Assembly (NCBI GenBank): GCA_015501585.1
Contig: JADNRY010000005.1
Location: 806,001-870,000, forward strand
Length of the DNA: 64,000 nucleotides
Source: Rhodocollybia butyracea
Lineage: Eukaryota; Basidiomycota; Agaricomycetes; Agaricales; Omphalotaceae
Direction of reading: 5' to 3'
The position numbers and the translations under genes were made by a program. Numbering within the stretch: position 1 is the first letter of the stretch; each line of letters starts with the position of its first letter. The notes under the pieces were generated by a model that was not told the DNA's origin, did no database searches, and worked only from the letters and a program-made list of their open reading frames with translations. Shown here piece by piece: positions 1-12,722 of the stretch.

Positions 1-561
1 GCACCTAGAATGATTTGTCCACTACCAAAACGAACTAGGTCGTCAGCGACTCAATCCAGGCCAAATATTGTTGTGCTGAGCGAACACGATTCACCTATGG
101 TGAAAGTCGATTGAGATAGGTTGCTGTCAAGCACTCGATGTATGTATTGTTCATGTACCATCCATTTTTATACACATACAGCTACTTTGGAGTCCAATGA
201 GCATAGTCTGGATTGCCTTGACCGGATACTTACATACCATATCAGGGTTCTTGGCATGAACAATACTTATTTTGCTTCAACCGTGTTTAGATAGGTCAAA
301 ATATTACTCAATCGCATTCGAACATTCAAACAATCGATATGCGAAGAAACAAGCCAGAACGGAGGTTCTTGAAACAGGTGGAGTTTACTGCTTGTGAGAT
401 GGCTTTACACCTTCGAAGATAGGACATACAAAATCTAGCATGACCTAATTCACTGTAATCATATTTCGAAAGCAACACTGGGAATACAAAAAAATGCTAT
501 TTGTATATTATCCCAGGAAAAAAGCGCGCAATGAAGAAAGAAAACAAAAAAGTCGAAAATC
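1..561. other. Intergenic, left edge
   Basis: About 560 bases downstream of the GH16 gene. No long open frame, repeat pair or RNA gene is recognised here. It probably holds the 3' untranslated region of the GH16 gene and unassigned sequence. Confidence 0.4.
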
Positions 562-3500
562 CTAACAAGAGTCAAGAAGGGAGTTCTTTGGCCAAGGTTG
601 TTTGAAATCGCCCTCCCAATTCGTCAGATTGGGGTTTGTGTAGGCTTCAAGATAACTGCGAGAGATAATGTTTTAGCGTTTGCGGAGAGGCAAACAGGAA
701 ATGAAACATACGTGTTGATGTAGTCTGCTGTAGGGAAGTCCTGTTTACCATACCGTTAAGCATCTCGTCCAATCGTTGATTAATTTTTCATTTACCTCGG
801 GGTCGCAACCTATGTTGATGTTCTGAGGATCCTGGTAGACTCGTATATAATCCACGCGAAGGTGATTTGGGAACGTTAGGTGCTCAAAGTCCACGACCGC
901 AAAGTTCTCGCTCACTGTCAGTTCGATTAGCATCCGTACGACAGGAGACAAAAAAAGAATAAACTCACTCTGAAAGGTTTATAAAAGCACCGCGATTAAG
1001 TGAGTGGAAGGTAAATTTGGGAACGAACAAAGAGGCTTACCCTAGTAGGAAAAACGACGCCCAATCGTGAGCAGTTAGCGCCTTACAGTTGACAGGGAAC
1101 TTACCCTGGAATAAAGATTTTAAAGTCAGCGCAATGTAATTTTAGAACAGCGGAAGAACTCACCGAGATTTATGATGAGATACTAGTAAAAAAAGTTCGT
1201 CATTTGAACAGCAGGAGTATGTAGATACTCACCATTGGTTCTTGGGGGACGGGACGAGCAGCAATCTCTGTAATGGGATCTGCTCCCATACCAGCGACAT
1301 TGAGGGTCCATGCTGGCGTTCCACTGGATATCCAAGAAATGTACTGGGCAAAGTTTAGTATCTAGAGGATAAATCTATAGATTGCCCACTAACCGCATTA
1401 TCAAATCCTACGTCGCATCGTATAATAATTCAGCCCACGCCAGAATCCCCCAGCGAATCAAACGTACCTGGTTTGTACTAGAGCGAAATCTCAGCATAAA
1501 TTCCCCATAGTCGTCTATGATAAACACACACCTCAAATCCATAAGTCGAGTAACAGGGACTTTTTGAAAGTTCGTAACAGTCTTGATTAGTAGTAGTGAC
1601 AACCGAAGAAGCTTGTTGTAGATCTCCTCCGATATAAGAGTTCAAAGCGGATATCGACGTATTAGGTATAATCAGGTTTTGGGTAGTGTTCAACCAGATA
1701 TACTTGTCGTTGAAAGGCTAGAGTAATGTTTATTAGCAGTATGTAACCTTAAGAACATCAACCGACTTACTGCCCACTGTGCTGACTGGGAGACCTGCCC
1801 TGTCAAAGGTGTTCCAGTGACCTGAATAATGAAGTCAGTAGCGAATTCCTTTTACAAGTGGGATGTAATGGGACGTAACATACCTGAGCTTCAAACATGT
1901 CTATTTCGGGGGCACTTCGTCCGACATACGTTCCATCCGAGTGTACAGGTCCGGGATGGCTTTCACCTGCGCATGTGCACCGCGAGAGACGCTGGCCAGG
2001 AAGGTACGACAGCGCGCCGTTGACGTTTGAAGCTCCATCGAGGGTGGCAGCTAGAGGCGCGCCGTTGATAGTTTGATTGGGGGCTGTAAAACAGCAGGTT
2101 ATGATTTGCAAGGCATAAGTAAAGGCTACTAACCTGTTCCAACGTCACAATTATCGTACGTGCTGATCCAAGACGGTGGTCAGCTAGAGTAGAAGCTGCA
2201 CGATGACAATGGAACGTACTATGGCCACTACATGTCGTGATCGTCAGAAAAACGGCGTAAATAAAAATCAAGCAAGGGCTTACCATTCCGTCTAAAGTTG
2301 CACCGTAACCCGCCCTGCCCAGATTTCCCAAGGTCTTATCGCAAATCAGTTTATTCCAGTAAACACGGTTGACGATGCAAGTGACATACCCATATCGCAG
2401 GCCACTAAAAATAAGAAGGTTAATCTAGGGTATGAAGGGACGAGGATCGACGTACCCTATAAAGGAGAAGAAAATGACATTGCGGATGAGTGAAATAAAA
2501 AAGGGAGAACACATCGCCACTCACATCCCCGCAACCTGGATAGACCGTATTAGCTAGTGTCCACATTGGATAGAAGGAACTACAGCGTACGTTGTTGATA
2601 CCGGGAAGCATGACTGACGCTTCAACATGCCCGCCAGTAAAACAAAACTTGTTCCTACAGCACAGCTAAGGCGCCAAACTAATACAATTCTGCACAACGA
2701 CATACCAGGTTGACATCATCCCTACAATATCAATCAGTTGATATAGCCTAAGATGAAGGAATCTTACTCACCTCCTTGATAGCTGAGGTTATGTGTCTGT
2801 TTCTCTTCATATGTTATCACCAGAGATCCGTTGGCGGTTGTGATTGCCGCTGGATCATACCATTCCAAGTTGTTTGTTTCCTAATGAGGTCTAAAATCAA
2901 CCGTTCACAAAAAGCACCAAGACTTACCCAGTAGTTCAAATTGACTAGTCCGAATGCGTTTAGATAGGAATCGGAATGGGAGAAAACAATAACACTAACC
3001 TGCCTAAAGTTGGCCAATCATCATATTCGATCAGTTATCATGACCTTCAGATTCGTGAACGGGACTCACCTCCCAGTACGGGTCATCTCCAGGATAAAAC
3101 GATCGACCATCAGTGTTGAACTCGTCAGAAAAAACCAGTGTCCATTCCGTCCCATCAGTCAAAGAAGTTTTCGTGCGAGCATCGCTAGGTGTGTCTATGT
3201 CGACGAGACCAAAAGGCATAGACGGGACCTGCAGCGATTCCCGCATTAGCTATCTACATCAAGCGTCCCTCGCTACTGTGTAAACATACCTGCCCAGTTC
3301 CGTTCGTTTTGGTGTTTAAAGAAGTAACTGTGGAAAACCCTCCTCTCTGTGCGAAAGTAAGCACAGGGTAACCAAGGCTACAAATAGAATTGTAGGGTCA
3401 ATGAGTGCTTCCCAAGTTATGAGCTGAGCAGACGTACAATAATCCCACCAGAATCACTAAGAGAAACGCCAAACATCCGAGATTGGCAAAAGCTCTACTG

Positions 3501-3876
3501 GACAACACGAAAGGATGGGCATCTAGTTTCTTCTGGGGTTCAAGAGAATGCAGCGAATCATCCGCTTCTCTGACAGTGGAATATATATTGGAACCCCATG
3601 TTGCAGGGTCGGCGGATAGAGAGTACTGAAGGAGGATAAGTCAACTGGGCTGCATGATAATACGCATGCGTTGGCTCACTTTGTCGGCGATAGAAGAAGA
3701 ATTTGTTTGGCGTTTGGAGAAGGAACTGCTAGATGGAAACGGACCCTATAGTGGCGAATAGTTTTAACCGATGGAAATTGGAAGAAAGCAATAGATCGAA
3801 CATAGCTGGACTCTGCTTGAGATTCGCGAGCGTCAAGGAGCGAATCGGCCGCCTCGTCAAGATTACGGCCTCTCAT
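562..3876 (-). CDS. Beta-glucan synthesis-associated protein, KRE6/SKN1 family (GH16)
   Basis: This is a multi-exon gene for a type II membrane protein of the KRE6/SKN1 family, which acts in the secretory pathway in beta-1,6-glucan assembly of the cell wall. Visible marks, in protein order, are the stretch DPATWGSNIYSTVREADDSL, one hydrophobic segment (LGCLAFLLVILVGLL), the entry motif VFSDEFNTDGRSFYPGDDPYWE, MGNLGRAGYGATLDGMW, the catalytic-type motif SAPEIDMFEAQ (EIDxxE with both acids present), and the C-terminal LRVDYIRVYQDPQNINIGCDP. The last exon ends near the TAG at 562-564. The start at 3876 (MRGRNLDEAADSLLDARESQ) is the best upstream Met, followed by a probable intron ending near 3748. 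Between the cytosolic N-terminal part and the TM exon there is an in-frame TGA at 3641-3643 that I could not remove by splicing. The lumenal domain looks intact. Family identity is strong; exact exon borders are not. Confidence 0.85.
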
Positions 3877-4901
3877 GGTAAATTATGTTGGAAAAGAATA
3901 AGTGGGGAAAGCGAGCGTGGTCCACCGGATAGGTAGGTAGGAATTCGGAGAATTGAGGTGAGGGGCGAGGAGAAGTGGAGAGAACGTCGTTGCTCAGATG
4001 AGTAAAATTACACAAGGGAACCGTGGAACATCACACATAATTTTGATTTGTCTCAATTGAGGTACATACATTGGGCCGCGTATCGTGTGGAGCATCTGAT
4101 ACAACCAAAACAAAAGTTCTGAATGTCGCTAGTGTTACACGGCTAACCGGGTAACGAGCTAAAGCTCGCGTCTCTAGCTACAGTACTGTCGAGAAACCAA
4201 AAAATGGATACTTGGATTATTACCGCAGCTCTCAGCTTCTGGCGTGCAACTTGCTCTGAATCTTCCAGAAATCCAGGGTCAACTTCCCGTAATCACCGAC
4301 TGAAAAGCCTAACTGCTATTCTTTTCTCTTCCACCCAGCTTCCACCTGTTTCATCGCTGGAGAATCGAGACCCTGCCACTTGTGAGAGCCTTCAAGTTCA
4401 AACGTTCGAGGACAGTCCCTCAAAGCTGAGCGATGTCGATGAGCTGCGAGGAACCCGAAACGTCAAGTACCAAGGAAAATAAGCACAGGTACCGCAGTAC
4501 AAGCCAGGTACATATGCATTTAGACCGGAAAAGTAATGCCCCGGGGCCTACTGGAGTTCTGGAACGTTGAAGCTGGCCGAGCGTCGAATAGGAAGATTAG
4601 GTTAACAGTGCATCGACTTCCAAGTCCAATCCAACTCCCTTCATTCCAAGTCATCAGTATTGATCTCTATACATTCATCCAGTCACAAAGCTTGGGGTTA
4701 GAGCGACTGGCCTACGTGAAAATACGGCGAGTAATGGAAATAAACGCGCCTGGTTCCATTAGAATATCCAAGCTGTAAGTTGTGCAAATCGTACGACGCG
4801 TAGTTAAAAAGCGTACAGAGGTCCAGCATGATCCAGAAGCTACGCTCTCATAGCGTGAACCGCTTTATTTACGCATCGAGAGCTTTGGTTTCGAGACTAG
4901 A
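3877..4901. other. Intergenic between divergent genes
   Basis: This is the shared upstream region of the GH16 gene (minus) and the small plus-strand gene. An open frame at 4204-4482 (92 codons, plus) and another at 4536-4778 show no recognisable domain, no hydrophobic segment and no convincing intron pattern, so they are not called as genes. Nothing else is recognised. Confidence 0.35.
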
Positions 4902-5735
4902 GTGGCCACAGTCCCAAGCCTTCCCAAGCTAGGCATCGTGCACGTCCCAAGCTCGTTGGATCCGGGCCGATTCAGGCACCTTCAATTTGCTTCCTTGAAT
5001 CATTATGCCTTTGTCTTTTCTCTCTCCACCATATGCCTCTCAGCGATATCCTTTGTTGTTGGCGCTCCAAGGGCCACTCAAGAGAAAATCAACGAGATGT
5101 TATCAATGAACGTAGCCATCTAATTCCTACAACAAATGACCAGCCTGAACCGTAAGCTTCAGGCTTGCCACTTAATGTTGTTTACTGACAATTTCCAACT
5201 CAGAATACCTTCAATAGTTCCTATAGACCCTGCCCGCGTTCGAGAACGTCTTGGGGTCATCGTCCGAGCAAAAGAAGAGTGTGTACTATCTGCTTTCACT
5301 GACAAAACAACATTGGCTCATTTTGTCTGTTTTTAGACGCATGGTAAACGTGATACCTAGCTATCAAAATAGAGACCTATACACCAATCCAAACCATCGG
5401 AGCCGCGTGTCTTCAATACGAACTGATATCCTCTCTGCCTCAAACAGTGCTCAGGACTTCGACTCCATTACGGGTACCGCGTCTCCTGCGCAAACTCAAA
5501 CAGAGCAAGAGGCCCCAGTAAATGACACCGAAGGGGATTCAGCGGAGATCGGAAATGGAGAGGAAGATGTTCCAAAAATCGTCATCTCGACGCCTGTGCG
5601 TTCCCGATTATTTTTTTCCCTTTTGTCAAGTAGGGCTAACTTTTGTTGTATTTTTAGAGAAAACCAATACAAAGACCTGCCATTCCAGTGTTCGACGATC
5701 CTAACGTCAAGTTGTCTATCAGCTGGGGTGATTGA
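4902..5735 (+). CDS. Small conserved basidiomycete protein, function unknown
   Basis: A short spliced gene. The best-supported exons read IPSIVPIDPARVRERLG and VIVRAKEE (about 5204-5279), an intron of about 58 bases ending in TTTTTAG, then RMVNVIPSYQNRDLYTNPNH and an acidic Glu/Asp/Ser-rich tail (5340-5594). A further intron leads to a last exon ending in PNVKLSISWGD with TGA at 5733-5735. The pattern of an arginine-rich helix, a VRAKEE..MVNV element and a C-terminal VFDDPNVKLSISWG resembles short unnamed agaricomycete proteins I have met, but I cannot name a family. The N-terminal exon is uncertain; a frame near 4902-5120 ending in EKINEMLSMN is the likely source. No signal peptide or membrane segment is certain. 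Confidence 0.45.
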
Positions 5736-6377
5736 ACGTCTGGCTTGCTCATATTAAAATACGCTATCTCGACTACGGCATCCGTCCCATTGGTGCGTTT
5801 TTTAGAAGGTTTATCGAAGTGTCACTGTCGACCGAGGTTTATGTTCTTGTTAGGCAATACATAGACATAGAGTTGTGTCTCGATATGGATCGTGATATAT
5901 GATATCTGCTTGAATCTGAAATTTCAATGGGTCTAGAGCAAACGATTATAGCCAGACTTGTGCAATTGAAGGCGGTTACAACATGAAGATTATTAGATTG
6001 ATTTCCGCGGTGCGAATGTATCTCAGGCCTGCCAGCATATTTTCTCGACCGCTCAATTCCAATTTATCGATTCGGACAATTCTCTCTGCTTCTCACAGCG
6101 TTGTAACTACAGCTGTAAGTTGTTCATATTATTCAGACTTTCCTTCAACACGTATGTTCAGCCAATGTGCAGAACACCTTTTTAGACTGAAACCAGCTCA
6201 AACAATTTCTGGTGCTTCACGGTCACGATCATGACAAATATCCGAGCTTTCCCCGATTCGAACTTTGCTCGTCGCGGAGCTGAGAGTCGCAGACCACATC
6301 TCTGGTCAGCTGGTCCTTTGGAGCAGACTTATAAAAAAGGCCATGGTTATTCTTCCCCTCCTTTGCTTCCGAAAATC
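5736..6377. other. Upstream region of the GH3 gene
   Basis: This is the gap between the small gene and the beta-glucosidase start. It contains an 83-codon open frame (5983-6234, plus) with no recognisable motif. A TATAAAA-like sequence (cttataaaaaag) lies near 6328-6339, roughly 40-50 bases before the GH3 start codon, and is a reasonable core promoter candidate. No repeat was recognised. Confidence 0.35.
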
Positions 6378-9300
6378 ATGTCGTTCAACGTCGAGGAAAC
6401 GCTTGCTTCACTTTCAATAATCCAGAAAATCAAGCTGCTAGCCGGACTGGTAATTACCTTTCTTTCCTACAATACTATGTCTGCCCACAAGATGCGAAAC
6501 AGGGCTGGTGGCATACAGAATCAATTGATGACCGTATTCCGTCGATGCGGATGAGTGACGGTATGCACTCTCTATCAACAAATGTACACTTCCAACTATC
6601 AGCTTAGGTCCGAACGGTGTCAGAGGAACTCGCTTCTTTAACGGCGTTCCTTCTTCCTGTTTTCCGTCTTCGACTGGCCTAGGCGCTTCCTTTGACGTCG
6701 ATCTTGCTTACAAGGTCGGTGTCGCCCTGGGCGAAGAATGTCGTGCAAAGGGCTGCCATATCTTACTGGGACCTACCGTGAATACTCAACGTTCACCTCT
6801 TGGCGGCCGGTCGTTCGAGTCTTTCGCTGAAGACCCGGCGCTGAATGGATTGATTGCTGCGGCGTACATCAATGGCCTACAATCGGTTGGTGTGAGCAGT
6901 ACCTTGAAGCATTACGTCGCAAACGACCAAGAATTCGAGAGATTTTCAATCAGCAGTAAGTTGCTGATTACTGGAACCGGTATTTGACCTGACGTCCTCT
7001 AGGTGATGTTAGCGAGCGTGCTCTTCGAGAAATTTACCTTAAGCCTTTCCAGCTTGCGTTAAAGCACTCGGATCCTTGGGCAATGATGACTTCGTATGCT
7101 TCCTGGCTTGCTGTTTTGACCTGCATTCTCAGATGGGGTACAGGTACAATCGTGTCAACGGTGTCCATGTTTCCGAGAGTTCTTGGCTTTTGAATGATAT
7201 CTTGCGTAAAGTGCGTGATTTTGATTCATTTTTGACCAAGGCTCACCTTCTGTTCAAGGAATGGGGCTTTAAAGGTTAATGACGGTGGAGCAACAAGTTG
7301 ACCTTTCTGACGCTCTTTCTTTTCTGTAGGCCTCGTCATGAGCGACTGGATTGGCGTATACAGTACAGCTGAAAGTATCAAAGCAGGAGTCGATCTTGAA
7401 ATGCCGTACGTTGCTTTTCAAGTAGTCTTAATCCAAGCTCTAATGGTAGTGAACAGAGGGCCTTCTGTGATGCGCGGGAAGGCCGTTGAACGATCTCTCG
7501 CCGGCCAAAAGCTTTTCCCGAGTGACGTGGACGATAGAGCTCGCAAGGTGCGACTCAAAATCAAGTATATTTTACGCTTTCTAACTGGACTGTCTCAAGG
7601 TGCTTGAACTTCTCCAAAGAGCTTATGCATCTGGGATTCCTTTTAACGCGCCCGAAGAAGGAGTAGATACTCCTGAACTCAGAAAGCTTTTGCGAGACGC
7701 TGCATCCGATTCGATTGTGCTCCTCAAGAACGATCACAATATTTTACCGCTCTCCTCAAATGTCAAGTCAATTGCTGTCATTGGGCCAAACGCAAAGTAC
7801 GCGATGACCTCAGGAGGAGGTTCGGCTCGACTACTCGAGTCTTATACCGTTACCCCTTTGGAGGGTATCCAGTCCAGCGCCAAGGACCTCGGCGTAGACG
7901 TCAAATTCGCTCTTGGGACAACGACTCACAAGTATAACCCTCTACTTGATCCATATATATCACTTCAAGACGGGTCGGGTAAGGGGGCTTTACTGGAATT
8001 CTGGAACGAGAAACCTAGCAAGCATTTTGCGACCGCCGAGCCCAGTTTGAACGACAGCTTAAAGCCATGTGTCTGGAGCTGTACTACGAAAGGAAGCAAT
8101 TGTGTCTTACTTGATGGCGTTGTGGGTACACTTTCAAAACTACATATTCTGACCGTTGATATATCTACTCTGAGTTAGGATGAGACCAAGGTCGAGAAAG
8201 AGTGTTACTATCGTGTACGGATCAAATTTCCTTTACCAGTCGGATTCTGAATATCTTCCAATAGTACACTACCTCGTTTACCCCAGATGAGTCCGGAACC
8301 TATCAGTTCTCTCTCATTCTCGCGGGAAGAGGAAATCTTTACTTTGACGGCAAGCTCGCGATCGATCTCAGCAATGCGCCTCTTCTTGGCGACTCGTATT
8401 TCATGGGGCTTGGAACAGCCGATGTCAAAGTCCTTATCCAGGATCTCAAAGCAGGGCAAAGTTACAAGGTCGAAGTACAGTGTAATAACCACGAGTACAT
8501 CAAGCAGGTTCCTATCATACCCAACTGGGGTGGTTTGAGAATTGGTGCTGTAAAGGTTATTGATCCTGAGACAGCCCTCAGAGACGCAGTGAACCTAGCA
8601 AAGGCATCGGATGGTAAGCCTTATCATGATGTATACGAAACAGTGGCATCTCATCTCTCAAAATTGTAGTTGCAATTCTCGTTGTTGGCTTGAACCATGA
8701 GTGAATTCTCTTGTTTGTTCATAATCTATTTGTTTTGACGCTACTTCTCTCCAGCTGGGAAAGCGAGGGATACGATCGTGATGATCTTGAGCTACCAGGA
8801 CTCTGTAATCGTCTCGTTTCCGAAGTTTTGAACGCTAATCCGAGAACGATCGTTATCAACCAATCTGGCTCCGCCGTAACGTTCCCGTGGATTGACGAGG
8901 CCCCGACTGTGTTACAGGTAACACTCTTCTTACTCTGATTTGTGTAAGCTGATGCAGGTTTCAGACCTTTTATGGTGGGAACGAACTAGGAAATGGAATT
9001 GCCGACGTGCTCTTTGGAAAAGTTAACCCATCTGCAAAGCTTTCTCTCACGTTCCCGTCAGTCTGTGTTGCCTTCGTTCGATTGAGTGAGAGTAGCTGAC
9101 ATGGAACTTTAGTAAACGTTTGCAAGACGTACCGTCCTTCCCGTCGTATGGAAATAAGGGCCAAGAACACGGACGCATATTGTACAACGAGGTGTGTTGA
9201 ATCTTCTTTGGTTCAGTGCTTCAAGTTGATCCAGTCAACCATAGGGAGTCTTTGTAGGATACAGAGGCTACCAGATTAAGAATGTGAAGCCAATGTTTCC

Positions 9301-9700
9301 CTTCGGATATGGCCTATCGTATTCAACCTTTGAATACTCGACTCTCAAGTGCTCTAGGGTTTCCTCCGAAGGCAAATTCATAGTTACATTCACTATCAAG
9401 AACACTAGCCAAGTCTATGGGCGTGAAGTAGCACAGATCTATATTTCAGACGAGGAAGCTTCGTTGCCGCGGCCTCAGCGAGAGTTGAAAGGGTTTAAAA
9501 AGGTCGCGTTGAAAGCAGGCGAGAGTAAAGCTGTTGAAGCCGAATTTGATCGGGAAGCTTTGGGCTTCTACGACGAGAGACGTGGATCGTGGGTTGCGGA
9601 GAAGGGCATTTTTAGTGTGTTGGTTGGTGCATCCTCGGAAGATATCAAGTTGAAAGGAAGTATTGAGCTGATGACGACCTTGAGTTGGGTTGGTCTTTAA
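6378..9700 (+). CDS. Beta-glucosidase, glycoside hydrolase family 3 with PA14 domain
   Basis: A complete GH3 gene, split by about ten short introns, that hydrolyses terminal beta-glucosyl residues of cello-oligosaccharides or related glycosides. The protein opens with [18 protein letters not shown], then [14 protein letters not shown] and [20 protein letters not shown]. Further on come [44 protein letters not shown] and [13 protein letters not shown], in which the SDW aspartate is the expected nucleophile. The C-terminal half has [14 protein letters not shown], a PA14 insertion (about 8270-8570; [21 protein letters not shown]), [43 protein letters not shown] and a fibronectin-III-like end. 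The start follows from the N-terminal helix; no signal peptide is obvious, so it may be intracellular or non-classically secreted. No stop or frameshift was found that splicing does not explain. A decayed relative of the 3' end lies at 38.7-39.0 kb. Confidence 0.92.
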
Positions 9701-10543
9701 ACATACAAAATTAACAACGGCAGTGAAAATTTCTTGCCAAGATGTATTACGATTACATAGATATTAATCTATTGGTATGTAGGAAGTTCGATATAACAGC
9801 TTGAGTTGGTGAGCGGCTCGCGCTCAAAGTTCCCTTCTAACTCTCTTCGTCACCATCTTGCGTCCTAGGACGATACGTTTCGTAAAATACGAGAAGGACT
9901 CTTGCCATATTACTATATCATACTTTCCTTCCACTCTTGTCCAGCTCTTTAAACTTTTTCATAGCTCTGCTTGCCTCTGTGGTGCAATTTCATGAAAAAC
10001 CCGTACGCCAACTCGATGACATTGTTCGGCATGCTTTACTTCTAAAGAGCAGCGCCGATCCCACTGTATAAATGCTCGAGAAACTCTTCACTCCTTCCTC
10101 TTGCGTAGCACAGAGGAAATCACCTCAAACCTGAGGTGCATAATCTGTGGTGGACTCTTGTACGATTGATCACGGTCGTCTAAGTATACTTAATAGCATA
10201 TATTCTCTTCGCAGCCATAGCAAACATTTTGGAAAGCCAATGTCCTTCCTTGAGAATTCTCGCTTCAACAAGCTACTTGACTCCTTCACTCAGGTGTTAT
10301 TAAGATGATTAAATATAACTTGCCTTAGTATACTTCCCTTTTACTATATCACTTTTTCTGCAAACTGTAACTATCGCATTCAAACTTCAAATATAATATG
10401 TCGCATACGAGAGGTGCATACATGATACATCTTTATGTACACCATACATATATGGTTCTAGGTAGTAGTCTCTCCTAGGCAGACTCATTATACACTGACG
10501 ATCCACACGGATGTGTGAACATAGAGTCTCTAGGTTCTTGAAG
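9701..10543. other. Intergenic between convergent GH3 and membrane-protein genes
   Basis: About 840 AT-rich bases. The only structure recognised is a dispersed repeat at 10459-10525, annotated separately. The rest probably holds two 3' untranslated regions. Confidence 0.4.
10459..10525 (-). repeat. Dispersed repeat, copy 1 of 3
   Basis: Read on the minus strand this contains ACACATCCGTGTGGATCGTC, then AGTGTATAATGAGTCTGCCT and AGGAGAGACTACTACC. Related copies occur at about 32556-32616 (plus) and 62675-62755 (plus). This one starts about 20 bases past the stop of the adjacent membrane-protein gene. Confidence 0.6.
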
Positions 10544-11820
10544 TCAGTGAGGCTGAGGGAGCTTAAACTTCTGCTTCTTCACATTGGATATATCCATGTC
10601 AGAACTGGAACCATTTAGATGGTCAGGAGGAGGGAGAAGCACAGGATTCCCAGCCTCGTAATTTGCATGTGTCCTGCCACTCACAGCACTTGAGACTACC
10701 CCCGACTCAAGCTCACTGAGCGGACGCGCAAATGAAAGGCTACGAGACACTTTGTCTACTGTCTCGCGATTCCAAGCTTGGCCCATTGCAACACGAAGAA
10801 TGATCATTTGAGGCGAGATCGCCTAAATCAGCAGTGCTGAACAAAATGTAACACTCGGGAAGCTGATGCACATACCGAAAAGACCCCCCACGTAAAACTC
10901 CATGCGAGCTCTGTGTTATTCTGTAGAATACTGGTCACTAGCAAGGCGATACCACTGAAGGTATATGGGACAGCGGATTCCACGATAATGGCAATAATGT
11001 TGGAGTACGTTGCTGTACTTTCAGGGCTCAAAACTCCAATTGATCTGATACGCCTCCGCATAATCAGGAGTCGAGCGCAAATCAAGGTGGATAGAATTAT
11101 GTTTAGGCTTATAGTCAGGGAAACCCAGCCAATTCCTATGTCATTAGCTTTTCCTCGGAATACGTTAGCACCGGGAAGTGCACCCAGAATGGTGTTGAGT
11201 ATCGCCATGGCTAATTTACAACCGTGTCAAGAGTGTGAAACATCTTAGAAGTAGTAGCTCACCTATTGATGCCAAATAAATGAGACAAGGAAGTAGGATT
11301 ATATAGATCCTGGAGCCCCAGATCATATAGCAACGGTAGAGCTTCAAAAGATAACAATTTTCGCCAGAAATTAGTCCTTCGGAAGAGGTAGACGAATACC
11401 CAGTAAACTCCGCACCAAAAGACCGTCCGCCATGAAGTTGGTTAGAATACCTGCCGTGGATCCTAGAGTGTTGTACCATGCTGATACGTTCGCAGCAAAG
11501 TACCCTATCGGACCTCCAGGTGAGTCCCTATGCTCAATCCACATCTCTTGTCCAAAGAGAGCATTGGTCGTGATCGCGAGTGTGGTAAGGAGGAGCAGGA
11601 TTGCACCATAGGTAACGTAGAATGCCCTTCCTTGATGCTGAGCATGTGGTTGGGACCACAGACAAAACACCGAATGAGCAAAAAGATATGCTTCTATGCC
11701 TATTTGAAGGTTAACTAGGCTCAAATTATGAACGAAAGGGGTGAGCTCATACGCACCATAAAGGATGCCACTTAAATAGTTTCCAACGTAAATAGATCGC
11801 TCCAGAACCAACGTCGACAT
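10544..11820 (-). CDS. Basidiomycete multi-pass (about seven-TM) membrane protein
   Basis: A four-exon gene for an integral membrane protein of a large agaricomycete family without assigned function. Exon 1 (11820 to about 11410) opens with MSTLVLERSIYVGNYLSGIL and carries hydrophobic stretches including AILLLLTTLAITTNALFG, ending in ILTNFMADGLL. After a spliced gap comes LYRCYMIWGSRIYIILLPCL, then a long exon with MAILNTILGALPG, WVSLTISLNIILSTLICARL, LLIMRRRIRSIG and ESAVPYTFSGIALLVTSIL, and finally AISPQMIILRVAMGQAWNRE with a Ser/Pro-rich cytosolic tail ending at 10544. The DGLLLYRCY and AISPQMIILRVAMG signatures are typical of this family, which looks receptor-like in topology; any ligand or G-protein role is speculation. 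A second family member runs off the right edge (63.2-64 kb). Confidence 0.75.
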
Positions 11821-12722
11821 TGAGGCAAGTACTACCAGCTTGTAAGTAACAGCGGGGGAGATGTAATTTGAGATCCAGGAGGATGGTGTGTATGTATTCC
11901 ACCTGCTTATCGGTGGAACTGCCCCGAGGTCTCCGGGTACTGTGCAATTGTGACCGTTAGTTCATCTACCATCAAAACCAATGAAATGAGGAAGATCGAG
12001 GGTATTCATCATCTACTAGACCGATGAACTGGAAGGAAGAAATTATTCGGGATCTGAGATCTGAATGCCGGATTAGCCGAATCTGGTGCGGTAAGCACCA
12101 TGGTCGGAATATTCTCCGGTCCAAAACTAGTAGGGCTGTTCAACAACGAATGCACTTAGGGGCCTAGGGGGAGCTAGGGGGCACGGTCTGATTTTTGATT
12201 TCCGCAGGTTTCAGTTTTTAATTACTGATCAATACTTATGAGTTTATTTTTGAATCTATAGTATACTACTGTATCCGAGTTTGTGTACTTATGCCTTATT
12301 TTTGCATGTCTACATAGTGCCATCATGATCTTATCATGATTCTGAATCTCATAGTACCATATGCTCAGACTTTCGGCCTTGGCTAGTCATAGGCCGATCT
12401 GTCATCCGTCTTTAATTTTTTTGCTGTGATGCAGAGTTGTGGTACACCGTAACCTACCTACCTACCGTACTGTACCTGGCGATCAAAAACCGGAGTGGCA
12501 TGCGGAAATAAAAAATGAACCGTGCCCTTCTAAAGTGCGCACGGGAGAAGCTCTGTTCCCGAGTTGAACCGTTGCTCAGATTTGGCATATTGGATCCTAT
12601 TGGACCCTTTTTACGAGACCAGGGATATTTTCTCAAAAGGCGGCAATACCGGTTTACGCTTCTAACAATTTGCGGCTGATACATATAGAATCCACTCACA
12701 GTTGCCCCAGAAATAATTAACA
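11821..12722. other. Intergenic between divergent membrane-protein and UstYa-like genes
   Basis: About 900 bases. There is an open frame on the minus strand at 12454-12723, directly upstream of the UstYa-like gene, with no recognisable domain. No repeat or regulatory site is recognised with confidence. Confidence 0.35.
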
